From positions 259,062 to 323,061 of the forward strand of contig NZ_JBDPLH010000005.1 in NCBI RefSeq assembly GCF_040187885.1: DNA of 64,000 bases, read 5' to 3'. Shown here piece after piece: positions 37,414 to 45,866 of the stretch. Position numbers and translations under genes: made by a program. Position 1 is the stretch's first letter, and each line of letters opens with the position of its first letter. The notes under the pieces were generated by a model. That model saw nothing but the letters and a program-made list of their open reading frames with translations. It searched no databases and was not told where the DNA came from. Source of the stretch: Roseateles_E cavernae (lineage in GTDB: Bacteria; Pseudomonadota; Gammaproteobacteria; Burkholderiales; Burkholderiaceae_C).

Positions 37414-37977
37414 TTAGATCTTGCCGACCAGGTCCAGCGACGGAGCGATGGTCTTGGCGCCTTCGTTCCACTTGGCCGGGCAGACCTGGCCGGGGTTCTT
37501 GGCCGTGTACTGGGCAGCCTTGAGCTTGCGCAGGGTTTCCTTGACGTCGCGGGCGATCTCGTTGGAGTGGATCTCGGCGGTCTTGATCACGCCGTCCGGG
37601 TTGATCACGAAGGTGCCGCGCAGGGCCAGGCCTTCTTCGGGGATGTGCACGCCGAAGGCATTGGTCAGCGCATGGGTCGGGTCGCCGACCAGGGGGAACT
37701 TGGCCTTGCCGACGGCCGGCGAGGTCTCGTGCCAGACCTTGTGCGAGAAGTGGGTGTCGGTCGTGACGATGTAGACCTCGGTCTCGGCCTTCTGGAACTC
37801 GGCGTAGTGCTCGGCCGCGTCTTCCACTTCGGTCGGGCAATTGAAGGTGAAGGCGGCCGGCATGAAGATCAGGACCGACCACTTGCCCTTCAGCGACGCT
37901 TCGGTCACTTCAACAAACTTGCCGTTGTGGAAAGCCTGGGCCTTGAACGGTTGAACTTGGGTGTTGATCAAAGACAT
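37414..37977 (-). CDS. ahpC: Alkyl hydroperoxide reductase subunit C (peroxiredoxin)
   Basis: 187-residue typical 2-Cys peroxiredoxin that reduces H2O2 and organic peroxides. The peroxidatic Cys is in AFTFNCPTEVEDAAEHY, and the resolving Cys is in NPGQVCPAKWNEGAKTI. THFSHKVWHE and PLVGDPTHALTNAFGV are typical of the AhpC/Prx1 group. It is first in the ahpC–ahpF operon. The upstream 140 nt are AT-rich for this genome and hold two palindromes, but I cannot align them convincingly to the OxyR consensus. Confidence 0.96.
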   Translation of the reverse strand: MSLINTQVQPFKAQAFHNGKFVEVTEASLKGKWSVLIFMPAAFTFNCPTEVEDAAEHYAEFQKAETEVYIVTTDTHFSHKVWHETSPAVGKAKFPLVGDPTHALTNAFGVHIPEEGLALRGTFVINPDGVIKTAEIHSNEIARDVKETLRKLKAAQYTAKNPGQVCPAKWNEGAKTIAPSLDLVGKI

Positions 37978-38042
37978 GGGAAAACTCCGCTAAGGGTGGA
38001 TGGGAATGAGCTGAATCATATCGGCCCCTATCGACCCTTAGT

Positions 38043-38113
38043 TTTGATTAATCAAATCGGAGTCATTGCCTGAACCTATTGATAAAGGCTATTGCACTGA
38101 AAATGTGCGATAG
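38043..38113. promoter_or_regulatory. Two palindromes in the ahpC upstream region
   Basis: TTTGATTAATCAAA (38043–38056) is a perfect 14-bp palindrome. CTATTGCAC (38089–38097), 7 nt, GTGCGATAG (38105–38113) is an inverted repeat with 8 of 9 pairs. Both lie within 140 nt of the ahpC start, and the second starts next to the lysA stop. They are candidate sites for a peroxide regulator such as OxyR; the classical four-ATAG spacing is not met. Confidence 0.4.
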
Positions 38114-38118
38114 CAACA

Positions 38119-39360
38119 TCAACTTTCCAGTGCCAGCAGTTCCTCGACCGTCTGGCGGCGCCGGATCAGCCGGGCCGAGGCCGGCTCGTCGCCGTCCACC
38201 AGCACCTCGGCGATCAGCGGCCGGCTGTTGTAGTTGCTGGACATCGAGGCGCCGTAAGCCCCGGTGTCATGGATCACCAGCAGGTCGCCGACCTGGGCCT
38301 GCGGCAGCTCGCGCGGCACGACCACGCCACCATCCTCCTGGGTGAACACATCGCCCGACTCGCACAGCGGGCCGGCCACCACGGTGGGCCGGCCGGGGCG
38401 CGGCCGCCCGTCCTTGGCCAGCAGGCTCATCGCGTGATAGCTGCCATACATGGCCGGGCGCATCAGCTCATTGAAGCCGGCGTCGACCAGCACAAAGTGA
38501 TTGCTGCCGGCATTCTTGGTGGCCCGCACCTCGCTGAGCAGCAGGCCGGATTCGGCCACCAGGAAGCGGCCCGGCTCGATCTCCAACCCCAAAGCGTGAC
38601 CCACAATGCCCTCGGCCTGCTGGCGCGCGGCATCCCAGAGGCCGAAGTAGTGGGCGGTGTCGATCACCGCCTCGCCGTCCCGGTAGGGAATGGACAGGCC
38701 GCCGCCGGCGGAGATGGCCTGCAGATCATGGCCGGCCGCACTGGCCTGGCGCACCAGCTCAACCATCGCGCCGCAAACCTGGCTCAGGTGGCTGTAGTCG
38801 ACGCCCGAGCCGATATGCATATGCAGGCCCACCAGCTTCAGGCCATGGGTCTTGATGGCCGCCAGTGCCGCGCCCAGCTCGGTATGCCAGATGCCATGCT
38901 TGCTGTGCTCGCCGCCGGTATTGGTCTTGTTGCTGTGGCCGTGGCCGAAACCGGGGTTGATGCGCAGCCAGACCGGATGGCCGGGCGATGCGGCGCCCAG
39001 CTGACCCAGCATGTCGATCGAGCCGGCATTGACCGGCACGCGGTGCTCGACCACGGTGGCCAGCGTCTCGCGGTCCAAGAGGTCGGCGGTGAAGACGATC
39101 TCGTCGCCGCCTGCGGTATAGCCGGCCTTCAGCGCCCGCAGGATCTCGCCGCGCGACACCGCGTCGACCTTGACGCCCTGCTCCCGCATCAGGCGCAGCA
39201 CATGGGTGTTGGAGCAGGCCTTCTGGGCGAAACGCACGGTGTCGAAGGCCTTCAGCGCGGCGATGCGCTGGCGGATCACGGCCGCGTCATACACCCACAA
39301 AGGCGTGCCGAAGCGCTCGGCCAGCGACCAGAGCAAGGGGGCGGAATGGGGACGGGGCAT
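38119..39360 (-). CDS. lysA: Diaminopimelate decarboxylase
   Basis: 413 residues from ATG 39360 (MPRPHSAPLLWSLAERFG). PLP enzyme of alanine-racemase fold that makes L-lysine from meso-diaminopimelate. The PLP lysine is in VRFAQKACSNTHVL. HMHIGSGVDYSHLSQV, ISAGGGLSIPY, EIEPGRFLVAESGLLLSEV and VAGPLCESGDVF (active-site Cys from the partner subunit) are all present. It diverges from a LysR-type gene, as in E. coli lysA/lysR, which suggests control by diaminopimelate or lysine. A role as ornithine or lysine decarboxylase for the siderophore is unlikely given the DAP-type motifs. Confidence 0.94.
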   Translation of the reverse strand: MPRPHSAPLLWSLAERFGTPLWVYDAAVIRQRIAALKAFDTVRFAQKACSNTHVLRLMREQGVKVDAVSRGEILRALKAGYTAGGDEIVFTADLLDRETLATVVEHRVPVNAGSIDMLGQLGAASPGHPVWLRINPGFGHGHSNKTNTGGEHSKHGIWHTELGAALAAIKTHGLKLVGLHMHIGSGVDYSHLSQVCGAMVELVRQASAAGHDLQAISAGGGLSIPYRDGEAVIDTAHYFGLWDAARQQAEGIVGHALGLEIEPGRFLVAESGLLLSEVRATKNAGSNHFVLVDAGFNELMRPAMYGSYHAMSLLAKDGRPRPGRPTVVAGPLCESGDVFTQEDGGVVVPRELPQAQVGDLLVIHDTGAYGASMSSNYNSRPLIAEVLVDGDEPASARLIRRRQTVEELLALES

Positions 39361-39412
39361 GGCGTGCTCGCAGGCATTCGGGAGATGGCGGCCAGCATGC
39401 CTGCATCCACCC

Positions 39413-39449
39413 ATTCATTCAAATGCTTTCATTTCCAATATTCATTCAA
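39413..39449. repeat. Direct repeat in the lysA–lysR intergenic region
   Basis: ATTCATTCAA occurs at 39413–39422 and again at 39440–39449, 27 bp apart, in the only AT-rich part of the divergent promoter. Likely contact sites of the LysR-type protein. Confidence 0.45.
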
Positions 39450-39467
39450 TCCTGATATGGTTTAGTG

Positions 39468-40367
39468 ATGTTGACCCATCGCCATATCGAGGTGTTCCGT
39501 GCCGTGATGACGGCCGGCAGCGTCACCGGCGCGGCCGGCCTGCTGCACAGCTCCCAGCCTACCGTCAGCCGCGAGCTGGCCCGGATGGAGCAGTTGCTGG
39601 GCTATGAGCTGTTCGAACGCCAGCAGGGCCGGCTGCGCGCCACCGCCCGGGCGCTGGCCCTGTTCGACGAGGTCGAACGCAGCTACCAGGGCCTGCAACG
39701 GGTCACCGAGCGCGCGGCCCAGCTGGGCCGGGCCGAGCAGACCCGGCTCACGGTGCTGTGCCTGCCGGCCTTGAGCCATGCGCTGCTGCCCGGCGCCTGC
39801 GCCGCCTTTCTGCAGCGCCATCCAGCAGCCGAGCTGTCGATCACGCCGCAGGAGTCACCGCTGCTGGAGGAATGGATGACGGCCCAGCGCTTCGATCTGG
39901 GCCTCAGCGAGCAGGCCCAGGCGGCGGCCGGCACACGGCTGGAGCCGCTGTGGCAGGGCGACGAGGTCTGTGTGCTGCCGGCTGGTCACGGCTTGCTGGC
40001 CAAGACCGTGCTCACGCCGGCCGATTTCGAGGGCCAGGCCTTCGTCAGCCTGTCGGCACAGGATCCGTACCGGCTTCAGTTCGATGCGATCTTTGCGGCC
40101 GCCGGCGTGCGGCGCCGGCTGGCCATCGAGACCCACAGCGCGGCAGCCGTCTGCGCGATGGTGCAGGCCGGCCTGGGCCTGGCCATCGTCAATCCGCTGA
40201 CGGCCCTGGCCTGCGCCGGACCAGGGCTGCAGCTGCGGCGGTTCGCGGTCTCGGTGCCGTTCCGGGTCAGCGCGCTGCTGCCCCAGCACCGCCCGGCCCA
40301 GCCGCTGGTACAGGCGCTGCTGGACTGTCTGCGCAGCCATGCGGCCGCGCTGCGCTTGCCCGTCTAG
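39468..40367 (+). CDS. lysR: LysR-type transcriptional regulator, probably of lysA
   Basis: 299 residues from ATG 39468 (MLTHRHIEVFRAVM; a GTG at 39465 is next to it). N-terminal winged helix VMTAGSVTGAAGLLHSSQPTVSRELARMEQLLGYELFERQQGRL, then the effector-binding domain (about 90–290). Divergent location against lysA predicts that it activates lysA, as in E. coli. Its stop shares the palindrome CTAG with the stop of the convergent dxs gene, so the two frames end within the same four bases. Confidence 0.88.
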   Translation: MLTHRHIEVFRAVMTAGSVTGAAGLLHSSQPTVSRELARMEQLLGYELFERQQGRLRATARALALFDEVERSYQGLQRVTERAAQLGRAEQTRLTVLCLPALSHALLPGACAAFLQRHPAAELSITPQESPLLEEWMTAQRFDLGLSEQAQAAAGTRLEPLWQGDEVCVLPAGHGLLAKTVLTPADFEGQAFVSLSAQDPYRLQFDAIFAAAGVRRRLAIETHSAAAVCAMVQAGLGLAIVNPLTALACAGPGLQLRRFAVSVPFRVSALLPQHRPAQPLVQALLDCLRSHAAALRLPV

Positions 40368-42256
40368 CTGTTGGCGGCCCGGGCCAGCGTGGGCCGGGCA
40401 CCGAAGCGCTTCAGGATGCTCTGCTCGATGCCGGCGGCATCCAGCCCGCACAAGGCCATCAGCTTGGCCGGGTCGCCATGCTCGACAAACTCGTCGGGCA
40501 GACCCAGCTGCAACACCGGTACCGCCAGCCCGGCGGCTTGCAGCGACTCCAGCACGGCCGAGCCGGCACCGCCCATCAGGCAGCCATCCTCCACCGTCAC
40601 CAGCGCGTCGTGGTTGCGCGCCAGCTCGGCGACCAGCTCATGATCGAGCGGCTTGGCAAAGCGCATATTCGCCACCGTCGCGTCCAGCGACTCGGCCGCC
40701 TTCAGCGCCGGATATAGCAGGGTTCCGAAGCTCAGGATCGCGATGCGCGAGCCGTGCCGGCGCAGCTCGCCCTTGCCCCATGGCAGGGCCGACATGGCCT
40801 TCTCGGGCACGACGCCCGCCCCGGCACCGCGCGGGTAACGCACCGTCACCGGACCGTTGTGCTGGAAGGCGGTGAACAAGGCCTGGCGACACTCGTTCTC
40901 ATCGGCCGGCGTCAGCACGGCCATATTCGGGATGCAGCGGGTGAAGGCGATGTCGTAGTTGCCGGCGTGGGTGGCGCCATCGGCGCCGACCAGGCCGGCG
41001 CGGTCCAGCGCGAACACGACCGGCAGATTCTGGATCGCCACATCGTGCACCATCTGGTCATAGGCACGCTGCAAAAAGGTCGAGTAGATCGCCACCACCG
41101 GCTTCAGACCCTCGCAGGCCAGGCCGGCCGCGAAGGTGACCGAATGCTGCTCGGCAATGCCGACATCGTGATAGCGGGTCGGGAAGCGCTTGTGGAAGTC
41201 CACCATGCCCGAGCCCTCGCGCATCGCCGGCGTGATGCCGACCAGGCGCTTGTCCAGCTCGGCCATATCGCACAGCCAATCGCCAAACACCTGGGTGAAG
41301 GTGGTCTTGGGCGGCGTCACCGGCTTGACGAAGCCGACGGCGGGATCGAACTTGCCCGAGGCGGCGTGGTACTTGACCGGATCGGCCTCGGCCAGCTTGT
41401 AGCCCTGGCCCTTCTTGGTCACCACATGCAGGAATTGCGGGCCCTTCTTGCCACGCAGATTCTCCAGCGTCGGAATCAGCGAATCGAGGTCATGGCCGTC
41501 GATGGGCCCGACATAGTTGAAGCCGAACTCCTCGAAGATCGTGCCCGGCACGACCATGCCCTTGGTGTGCTCCTCGAAACGCCGTGCGAACTCGTACAGC
41601 GGCGTGTTCTTCAGCACCGACTTGGCACCCTCGCGCGCGGTCGCATAGAACTTGCCGCTCATCAGCCGCGCCAGATACTTGTTCAGCGCGCCGACCGGCG
41701 GGCTGATCGACATATCGTTGTCGTTCAGGATCACCAGCACATCGCCCAGCAGGCCACCATGGGCGACGCCGGCATTGTTCAGCGCCTCGAAGGCCATGCC
41801 GGCCGTCATCGAGCCGTCGCCGATGATGGCAACGACCTTGCGGTCCTCACCCTTGAGCTTGGCCGCCATGGCCATGCCGTGCGCTGCCGAGATCGAGGTG
41901 CTCGAGTGGCCGGTGCCGAAGGTGTCGTACTCGCTCTCGTCGCGGCGCGGGAAGCCGCTGATGCCGTCGAGCTGGCGCAGCGTGCCCATGCGCTCGCGCC
42001 GGCCGGTCAGGATCTTGTGCGGGTAGGTCTGGTGGCCCACATCCCAGACCAGGCGATCCTGCGGGGTGTTGAAGACATAGTGCAGGGCCACGGTCAGCTC
42101 GACCGTGCCCAGATTCGAGCCCAGATGGCCGCCGGTCTTGGACACCGAGTCCAGCACAAAGGCACGCAACTCATCGGCCACGCGCGCCAGATCGGTGCGC
42201 GGCAGGCGGCGCAGATCGGCGGGGCTGTTGATTTGGTTCAGCAGGGTCTTGTTCAT
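40364..42256 (-). CDS. dxs: 1-Deoxy-D-xylulose-5-phosphate synthase
   Basis: 630 residues. Thiamine-diphosphate enzyme that joins pyruvate and glyceraldehyde 3-phosphate in the first step of the MEP isoprenoid pathway. The ThDP motif is GDGSMTAGMAFEALNNAG, the catalytic Glu of the pyrimidine domain is in YHDVGIAEQHSVTFAAGLA, and the N-terminal His is in VWDVGHQTYPHKILTGR. Full length. It follows xseB and ispA, so isoprenoid chain synthesis and its entry step are cotranscribed, as in many proteobacteria. Confidence 0.97.
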   Translation of the reverse strand: MNKTLLNQINSPADLRRLPRTDLARVADELRAFVLDSVSKTGGHLGSNLGTVELTVALHYVFNTPQDRLVWDVGHQTYPHKILTGRRERMGTLRQLDGISGFPRRDESEYDTFGTGHSSTSISAAHGMAMAAKLKGEDRKVVAIIGDGSMTAGMAFEALNNAGVAHGGLLGDVLVILNDNDMSISPPVGALNKYLARLMSGKFYATAREGAKSVLKNTPLYEFARRFEEHTKGMVVPGTIFEEFGFNYVGPIDGHDLDSLIPTLENLRGKKGPQFLHVVTKKGQGYKLAEADPVKYHAASGKFDPAVGFVKPVTPPKTTFTQVFGDWLCDMAELDKRLVGITPAMREGSGMVDFHKRFPTRYHDVGIAEQHSVTFAAGLACEGLKPVVAIYSTFLQRAYDQMVHDVAIQNLPVVFALDRAGLVGADGATHAGNYDIAFTRCIPNMAVLTPADENECRQALFTAFQHNGPVTVRYPRGAGAGVVPEKAMSALPWGKGELRRHGSRIAILSFGTLLYPALKAAESLDATVANMRFAKPLDHELVAELARNHDALVTVEDGCLMGGAGSAVLESLQAAGLAVPVLQLGLPDEFVEHGDPAKLMALCGLDAAGIEQSILKRFGARPTLARAANS

Positions 42257-42298
42257 GGTGTTCCCCAGCTCTCAGTGGTGGCGCAACTGACTCTCAAG

Positions 42299-43204
42299 TC
42301 AGTTATCCCGCTCGACGACCTTGTCGGCCAGCAGGCTCAACCAGGCCGTGTTGGGCAAGCCGCTGGCGATCAGCGCCTGATGCGCCTCGTCGCGCAACTT
42401 GTCCGCATAGCGACGCGCGGCGTCCAGGCCCAGCACCGACACATAGGTCGGCTTGTTCGCATCCTGGTCCTTGCCGGCCGTCTTGCCCAGCACTTCGGAA
42501 TCTTGCGTCACATCCAGGATGTCGTCCACCACCTGGAAGGCCAGACCGATGGCGGCACCATACTTGGACAGTCCGTCCCAGGCCGCCGGCGTGGTCGCGC
42601 CGCAGGCCGCGCCCATCAGCACGCTGGCCTGCAGCAGCACGCCGGTCTTGCGGCGGTGCATATCGCGCAGCTCGGCCTCGTCCAGCGCCTTGCCTATGCT
42701 GGCCAGATCGATCGCCTGACCGCCGGCCATGCCGGCATGGCCCGAAGCGCGGGCCAGCAGCGAGCACAGCCGCGCCTGCAGCGCCGGTGCCACACCGCTG
42801 TCGGGCGTCAGCACCTCGAAGGCCAGGGCCTGCATCGCATCGCCGGCCAGCATGGCCTGAGCCTCGCCGAAAGCCACATGAACGGTCGGCTTGCCGCGGC
42901 GCAGCACGTCGTTGTCCATGCAGGGCATATCGTCGTGCACCAGCGAATAGGCATGGATCAGCTCGACCGCACAGGCCGCGCGCATCGCCGCCTCGGACTC
43001 GCCCTGCACCGCATCGCAGGCGGCCAGCACCAGCAGGGGGCGCAGGCGCTTGCCGCCTTCGAGCACCGCATAGCGCATGGCCACGCCAAGACCGGCCGGG
43101 GCCGATTCCGGCACCCAGGCATCCAACGACTCTTCATAAGAGCACAGCGAGCGCTGCACCCATTGTTCAAAAACTCCGGCATCCACGCTTAAGAGTCCTC
43201 CCAT
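42299..43204 (-). CDS. ispA: Farnesyl diphosphate synthase (polyprenyl synthetase)
   Basis: 301 residues from ATG 43204, or 295 from GTG 43186, which has GGAGG 10 nt before it and fits the family N terminus slightly better. It condenses isopentenyl and dimethylallyl diphosphates to farnesyl diphosphate. First Asp-rich motif is HAYSLVHDDMPCMDNDVLRRGKPT, second is GLAFQVVDDILDVTQDSEVLGKTAGKD. Both are complete with the spacing of bacterial FPP synthases. The ATG at 43204 overlaps the end of xseB by 16 nt. It lies 42 nt before dxs. Confidence 0.94.
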   Translation of the reverse strand: MGGLLSVDAGVFEQWVQRSLCSYEESLDAWVPESAPAGLGVAMRYAVLEGGKRLRPLLVLAACDAVQGESEAAMRAACAVELIHAYSLVHDDMPCMDNDVLRRGKPTVHVAFGEAQAMLAGDAMQALAFEVLTPDSGVAPALQARLCSLLARASGHAGMAGGQAIDLASIGKALDEAELRDMHRRKTGVLLQASVLMGAACGATTPAAWDGLSKYGAAIGLAFQVVDDILDVTQDSEVLGKTAGKDQDANKPTYVSVLGLDAARRYADKLRDEAHQALIASGLPNTAWLSLLADKVVERDN

Positions 43205-43443
43205 GGCTTCAATTCCCCACCCTCCAGAACCTTGACTTGTTGTTCTACGGCCTGCAGTCGAGTGCGGCAGAAACCAAGCAACTCCGCGCCGCGCCGGTAG
43301 CTGTCCAGCAACTGATCGAGCGGCAACTGACCCGCTTCCATCGTCGCCACCAAACGCTCCAGTTCACCGAGCGCCTGCTCGTAACTGGCTGAAACCGCGT
43401 CCGTGGTGGACGCTTTCTTGGCGGCGGCAGAGGTCTTGGTCAT
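43189..43443 (-). CDS. xseB: Exodeoxyribonuclease VII small subunit
   Basis: 84 residues from ATG 43443 (MTKTSAAAKKASTTD). Helical hairpin domain SYEQALGELERLVATMEAGQLPLDQLLDSYRRGAELLGFCRTRLQ, the family signature. It partners XseA in single-strand DNA degradation. First gene of the xseB–ispA–dxs transcript and overlapping ispA, a classic proteobacterial order. Confidence 0.92.
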   Translation of the reverse strand: MTKTSAAAKKASTTDAVSASYEQALGELERLVATMEAGQLPLDQLLDSYRRGAELLGFCRTRLQAVEQQVKVLEGGELKPWEDS

Positions 43444-43603
43444 TGCAAAACGCGAAACCGCCATTGTATGGGGTCAACCCTCGGTGCCCATTCACCCCCA
43501 AGAGGGCTGTCAGCTGCCCGCCACAACGGGCCGCTCTGAGCTTGCCTTTACCCGCTCTTTACCTTCATTGCGCAGGCTCAAGGCGGGCATGCACCGAGCT
43601 GGG

Positions 43604-43682
43604 TACAATGCGCCCCTCGCTCCCGGCCAGCATGGCGTGGCAGCGTGCCCCTCCCGAGCCCGGCACCACCGGGCTTTTTTGA
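43604..43682 (+). ncRNA. Candidate small RNA or attenuated leader before the second Rieske gene
   Basis: In the 329-nt gap between xseB and the Rieske gene the plus strand has a good -10 box (TACAAT, near 43604) followed about 55 nt later by an intrinsic terminator (43657–43680). There is no open frame between them and no strong -35. The unit would make a short RNA ending about 90 nt before the Rieske start. It could be a free sRNA or an attenuator; I recognise no known RNA family. The rest of the gap shows only TTGACA at 43739–43744 close to the gene. Confidence 0.35.
43657..43680 (+). terminator. Intrinsic terminator in front of the second Rieske gene
   Basis: AGCCCGG (43657–43663), loop CACCA, CCGGGCT (43669–43675), followed by a T-run to 43680. 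No plus-strand protein gene ends here, since xseB upstream is on the other strand. Confidence 0.75.
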
Positions 43683-43772
43683 CACAAACCCGGTCTCACG
43701 CTCGCAGCCCTGTGCTGCGCACGGCAACGAGCCGGGGGGTTGACATTGGTTTCTTGGAGACCCTCTTGGATC

Positions 43773-44888
43773 ATGTCCGACCTGAGCCTCACTCTCTCGG
43801 TTCTTGAACGCAGCGCCAAAACCCAGCTGCCTGTTACGTCCTACTTCGATGAGGGCCTGTTCCGCAGGGAGCAGGAACTGATCTTCCAGCACGGTCCGCG
43901 CTATCTCGGACACGCGCTGGCCGTGCCCGAGATCGGCGACCACTACGCCCTGCCCCAGGAGGGCGAGGGCCGCGCGCTGGTGCGCACGCCGCAAGGCATC
44001 GAGCTGCTGTCCAATGTCTGCCGGCATCGCCAGGCGGTGATGCTGCGCGGGCGCGGCAACACCCGCAGCAATATCGTCTGCCCGCTGCACCGCTGGACCT
44101 ATGACCTGAAGGGCGAGCTGATCGGCGCACCGCATTTCGAGCAGGACCCCTGCCTGAACCTGAACCGCTACAAGATCCGCGAGTGGAATGGCCTGCTGTT
44201 CGAGGACAACGGCCATGATGTGGCCGCCTCGCTGGCCAAGCTGGGCACGGCCGGCCAACTGGACTTCAGCGGCTATGTGCTGGACAAGGTTCATGTCCAT
44301 GAGTGCGACTACAACTGGAAGACCTTTATCGAGGTCTATCTGGAGGACTACCATGTCGGCCCTTTCCACCCGGGCCTGGGTCAGTTCGTCAGCTGCGAGG
44401 ACCTGGCCTGGGAGTTCGGCCGCCACCACTCGGTGCAGACCGTGGGCATCAAGCAGGCCCTCGGCAAGCCCGGCTCCAGCACCTATGCCAAATGGCATGA
44501 GCAGGTGCTGCAGTTCGGCAATGGCGAGCCGCCCGAGCAGGGCGCGATCTGGCTGACCTACTACCCCCACATCATGGTGGAGTGGTATCCGCACGTGCTG
44601 GTGGTCTCGACCCTGCACCCCAAGGGCCCGCAGAAGACCACCAATATCGTCGAGTTCTACTACCCCGAGGAGATCGCCGCCTTCGAGCGCGACTTCGTCG
44701 AGGCTCAGCAGGCTGCCTATATGGAAACCTGCGTCGAGGACGACGAGATCGCGCTGCGCATGGACCAGGGCCGGCGCGCGCTGATGGAGCGCGGCGACAA
44801 CGAGGTCGGTCCCTACCAGAGCCCGATGGAAGACGGCATGAAGCACTTCCATGAGTGGTACCGCCGCGAAATGAAGTTCGCCGGCTGA
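43773..44888 (+). CDS. Rieske non-haem iron oxygenase alpha-subunit homologue (housekeeping paralogue)
   Basis: 371 residues from ATG 43773 (MSDLSLTLSVLERSAK). Rieske ligands are C83-x-H85 and C103-x2-H106 with the usual 17-residue spacing; the catalytic iron site is in YNWKTFIEVYLEDYHVGPFH. This gene next to xseB–ispA–dxs is common in Burkholderiales, but its substrate is not known to me. It is the close paralogue of the siderophore-operon Rieske protein at 15755–16915, with the same ends and motifs but without that protein's 14-residue insertion. No reductase or ferredoxin gene is adjacent, so it must use a shared electron donor. Confidence 0.88.
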   Translation: MSDLSLTLSVLERSAKTQLPVTSYFDEGLFRREQELIFQHGPRYLGHALAVPEIGDHYALPQEGEGRALVRTPQGIELLSNVCRHRQAVMLRGRGNTRSNIVCPLHRWTYDLKGELIGAPHFEQDPCLNLNRYKIREWNGLLFEDNGHDVAASLAKLGTAGQLDFSGYVLDKVHVHECDYNWKTFIEVYLEDYHVGPFHPGLGQFVSCEDLAWEFGRHHSVQTVGIKQALGKPGSSTYAKWHEQVLQFGNGEPPEQGAIWLTYYPHIMVEWYPHVLVVSTLHPKGPQKTTNIVEFYYPEEIAAFERDFVEAQQAAYMETCVEDDEIALRMDQGRRALMERGDNEVGPYQSPMEDGMKHFHEWYRREMKFAG

Positions 44889-44911
44889 GGGAGTTTTCTC
44901 CTGCATGCGCC

Positions 44912-44944
44912 AAACGCCCCGTGCAGCCTGCTGCCGGGGCGTTT
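44912..44944 (+). terminator. Intrinsic terminator after the second Rieske gene
   Basis: AAACGCCCC (44912–44920) pairs with GGGGCGTTT (44936–44944), followed by further T residues to 44947. Confidence 0.88.
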
Positions 44945-44972
44945 TTTCTGCATCTGCCATGACAATCGCCAG

Positions 44973-45866
44973 ATGTCTGCCCCCTTGTTGATGATTTGCG
45001 CCACCTTCCTGTTCGCCACGATGGGGGTCTGCGTCAAGCTCGCTTCCGCGCACTATGACGCCAGCGAGATCGTCATGTACCGCGGCCTGATCGGCGTGCT
45101 GATGATGGCCGCGCTGTGCCGCTGGCAGGGTCAGACCTTGCGCACCCGGGTGCCGGCGATGCATTTCTGGCGCAGCCTGTCGGGCGTGCTGGCGCTGTCG
45201 CTGTGGTTCTACTCGATCGGCAAGCTGCCGCTGGCCACCGCGATGACGCTGAACTACATGTCCTCGGTCTGGATGGCGCTGTTCCTGATCGGCGGCGCGG
45301 TGATGCTGGGCAGCGCCCGGGTCGACGGCCGCCTGGTCGGCGCGGTGCTGCTGGGCTTTGTCGGCGTGGCCCTGGTGCTGCGGCCGACGCTGGACCAGCA
45401 ACAGCTCTGGCACGGCCTGGCCGGCCTGCTCTCGGGCATGCTGTCGGCGCTGGCCTATCTGCAGGTCACCTCGTTGGGCCGGGCCGGCGAGCCGGAAGAC
45501 CGCATCGTGTTCTATTTCTCGCTGGGCGGCGTGCTGGCCGGCGCGCTGGGCACCCTGGGTTTCGGCGAGCTGCACGCCCACAGCCTCGAAGGCGCGGCCC
45601 TGCTGCTGGCGGTGGGCCTGCTGGCCACCGCCGCCCAGCTGATGATGACGCGCGCCTACGGCCGCGGCAGCACCCTGGTCAATGCCAGCCTGCAGTACCT
45701 GGGCATCGTGTTCTCCTTCATCTACGGCGCGCTGCTGTTCCGCGACGCGATCACCTGGACGGCACTGGCCGGCATGACGCTGATCATCGCGGCCGGCCTG
45801 GCCGCCACCCTGCTGCGGGCCCGCAGCACCCCCAAGGACAGCCAACACTCGGTCACAGAATCATGA
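44973..45866 (+). CDS. EamA/DMT-family transporter
   Basis: 297 residues with about ten transmembrane segments in two EamA repeats. MICATFLFATMGVCVKLAS and ALSLWFYSIGKLPLATAMTLNYMSSVWMALF are in the first; LLATAAQLMMTRAYGRGSTLVNASLQYLGIVFSFIYGALLF is in the second. Such permeases export amino acids, nucleosides or other metabolites; substrate unknown. Its stop overlaps the start of the sulfurtransferase gene (ATGA), so they are coupled, but no functional link is obvious. Confidence 0.88.
   Translation: MSAPLLMICATFLFATMGVCVKLASAHYDASEIVMYRGLIGVLMMAALCRWQGQTLRTRVPAMHFWRSLSGVLALSLWFYSIGKLPLATAMTLNYMSSVWMALFLIGGAVMLGSARVDGRLVGAVLLGFVGVALVLRPTLDQQQLWHGLAGLLSGMLSALAYLQVTSLGRAGEPEDRIVFYFSLGGVLAGALGTLGFGELHAHSLEGAALLLAVGLLATAAQLMMTRAYGRGSTLVNASLQYLGIVFSFIYGALLFRDAITWTALAGMTLIIAAGLAATLLRARSTPKDSQHSVTES

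Noticed and set aside
38119..39360. lysA as a possible diamine-forming decarboxylase for the siderophore
   Set aside because: Its motifs, the divergent lysR and the distance from the operon all point to diaminopimelate decarboxylase.
43578..45848. A 756-codon minus-strand frame opposite the Rieske and EamA genes
   Set aside because: Shadow frame crossing two genes and a terminator; the real genes have clear motifs.
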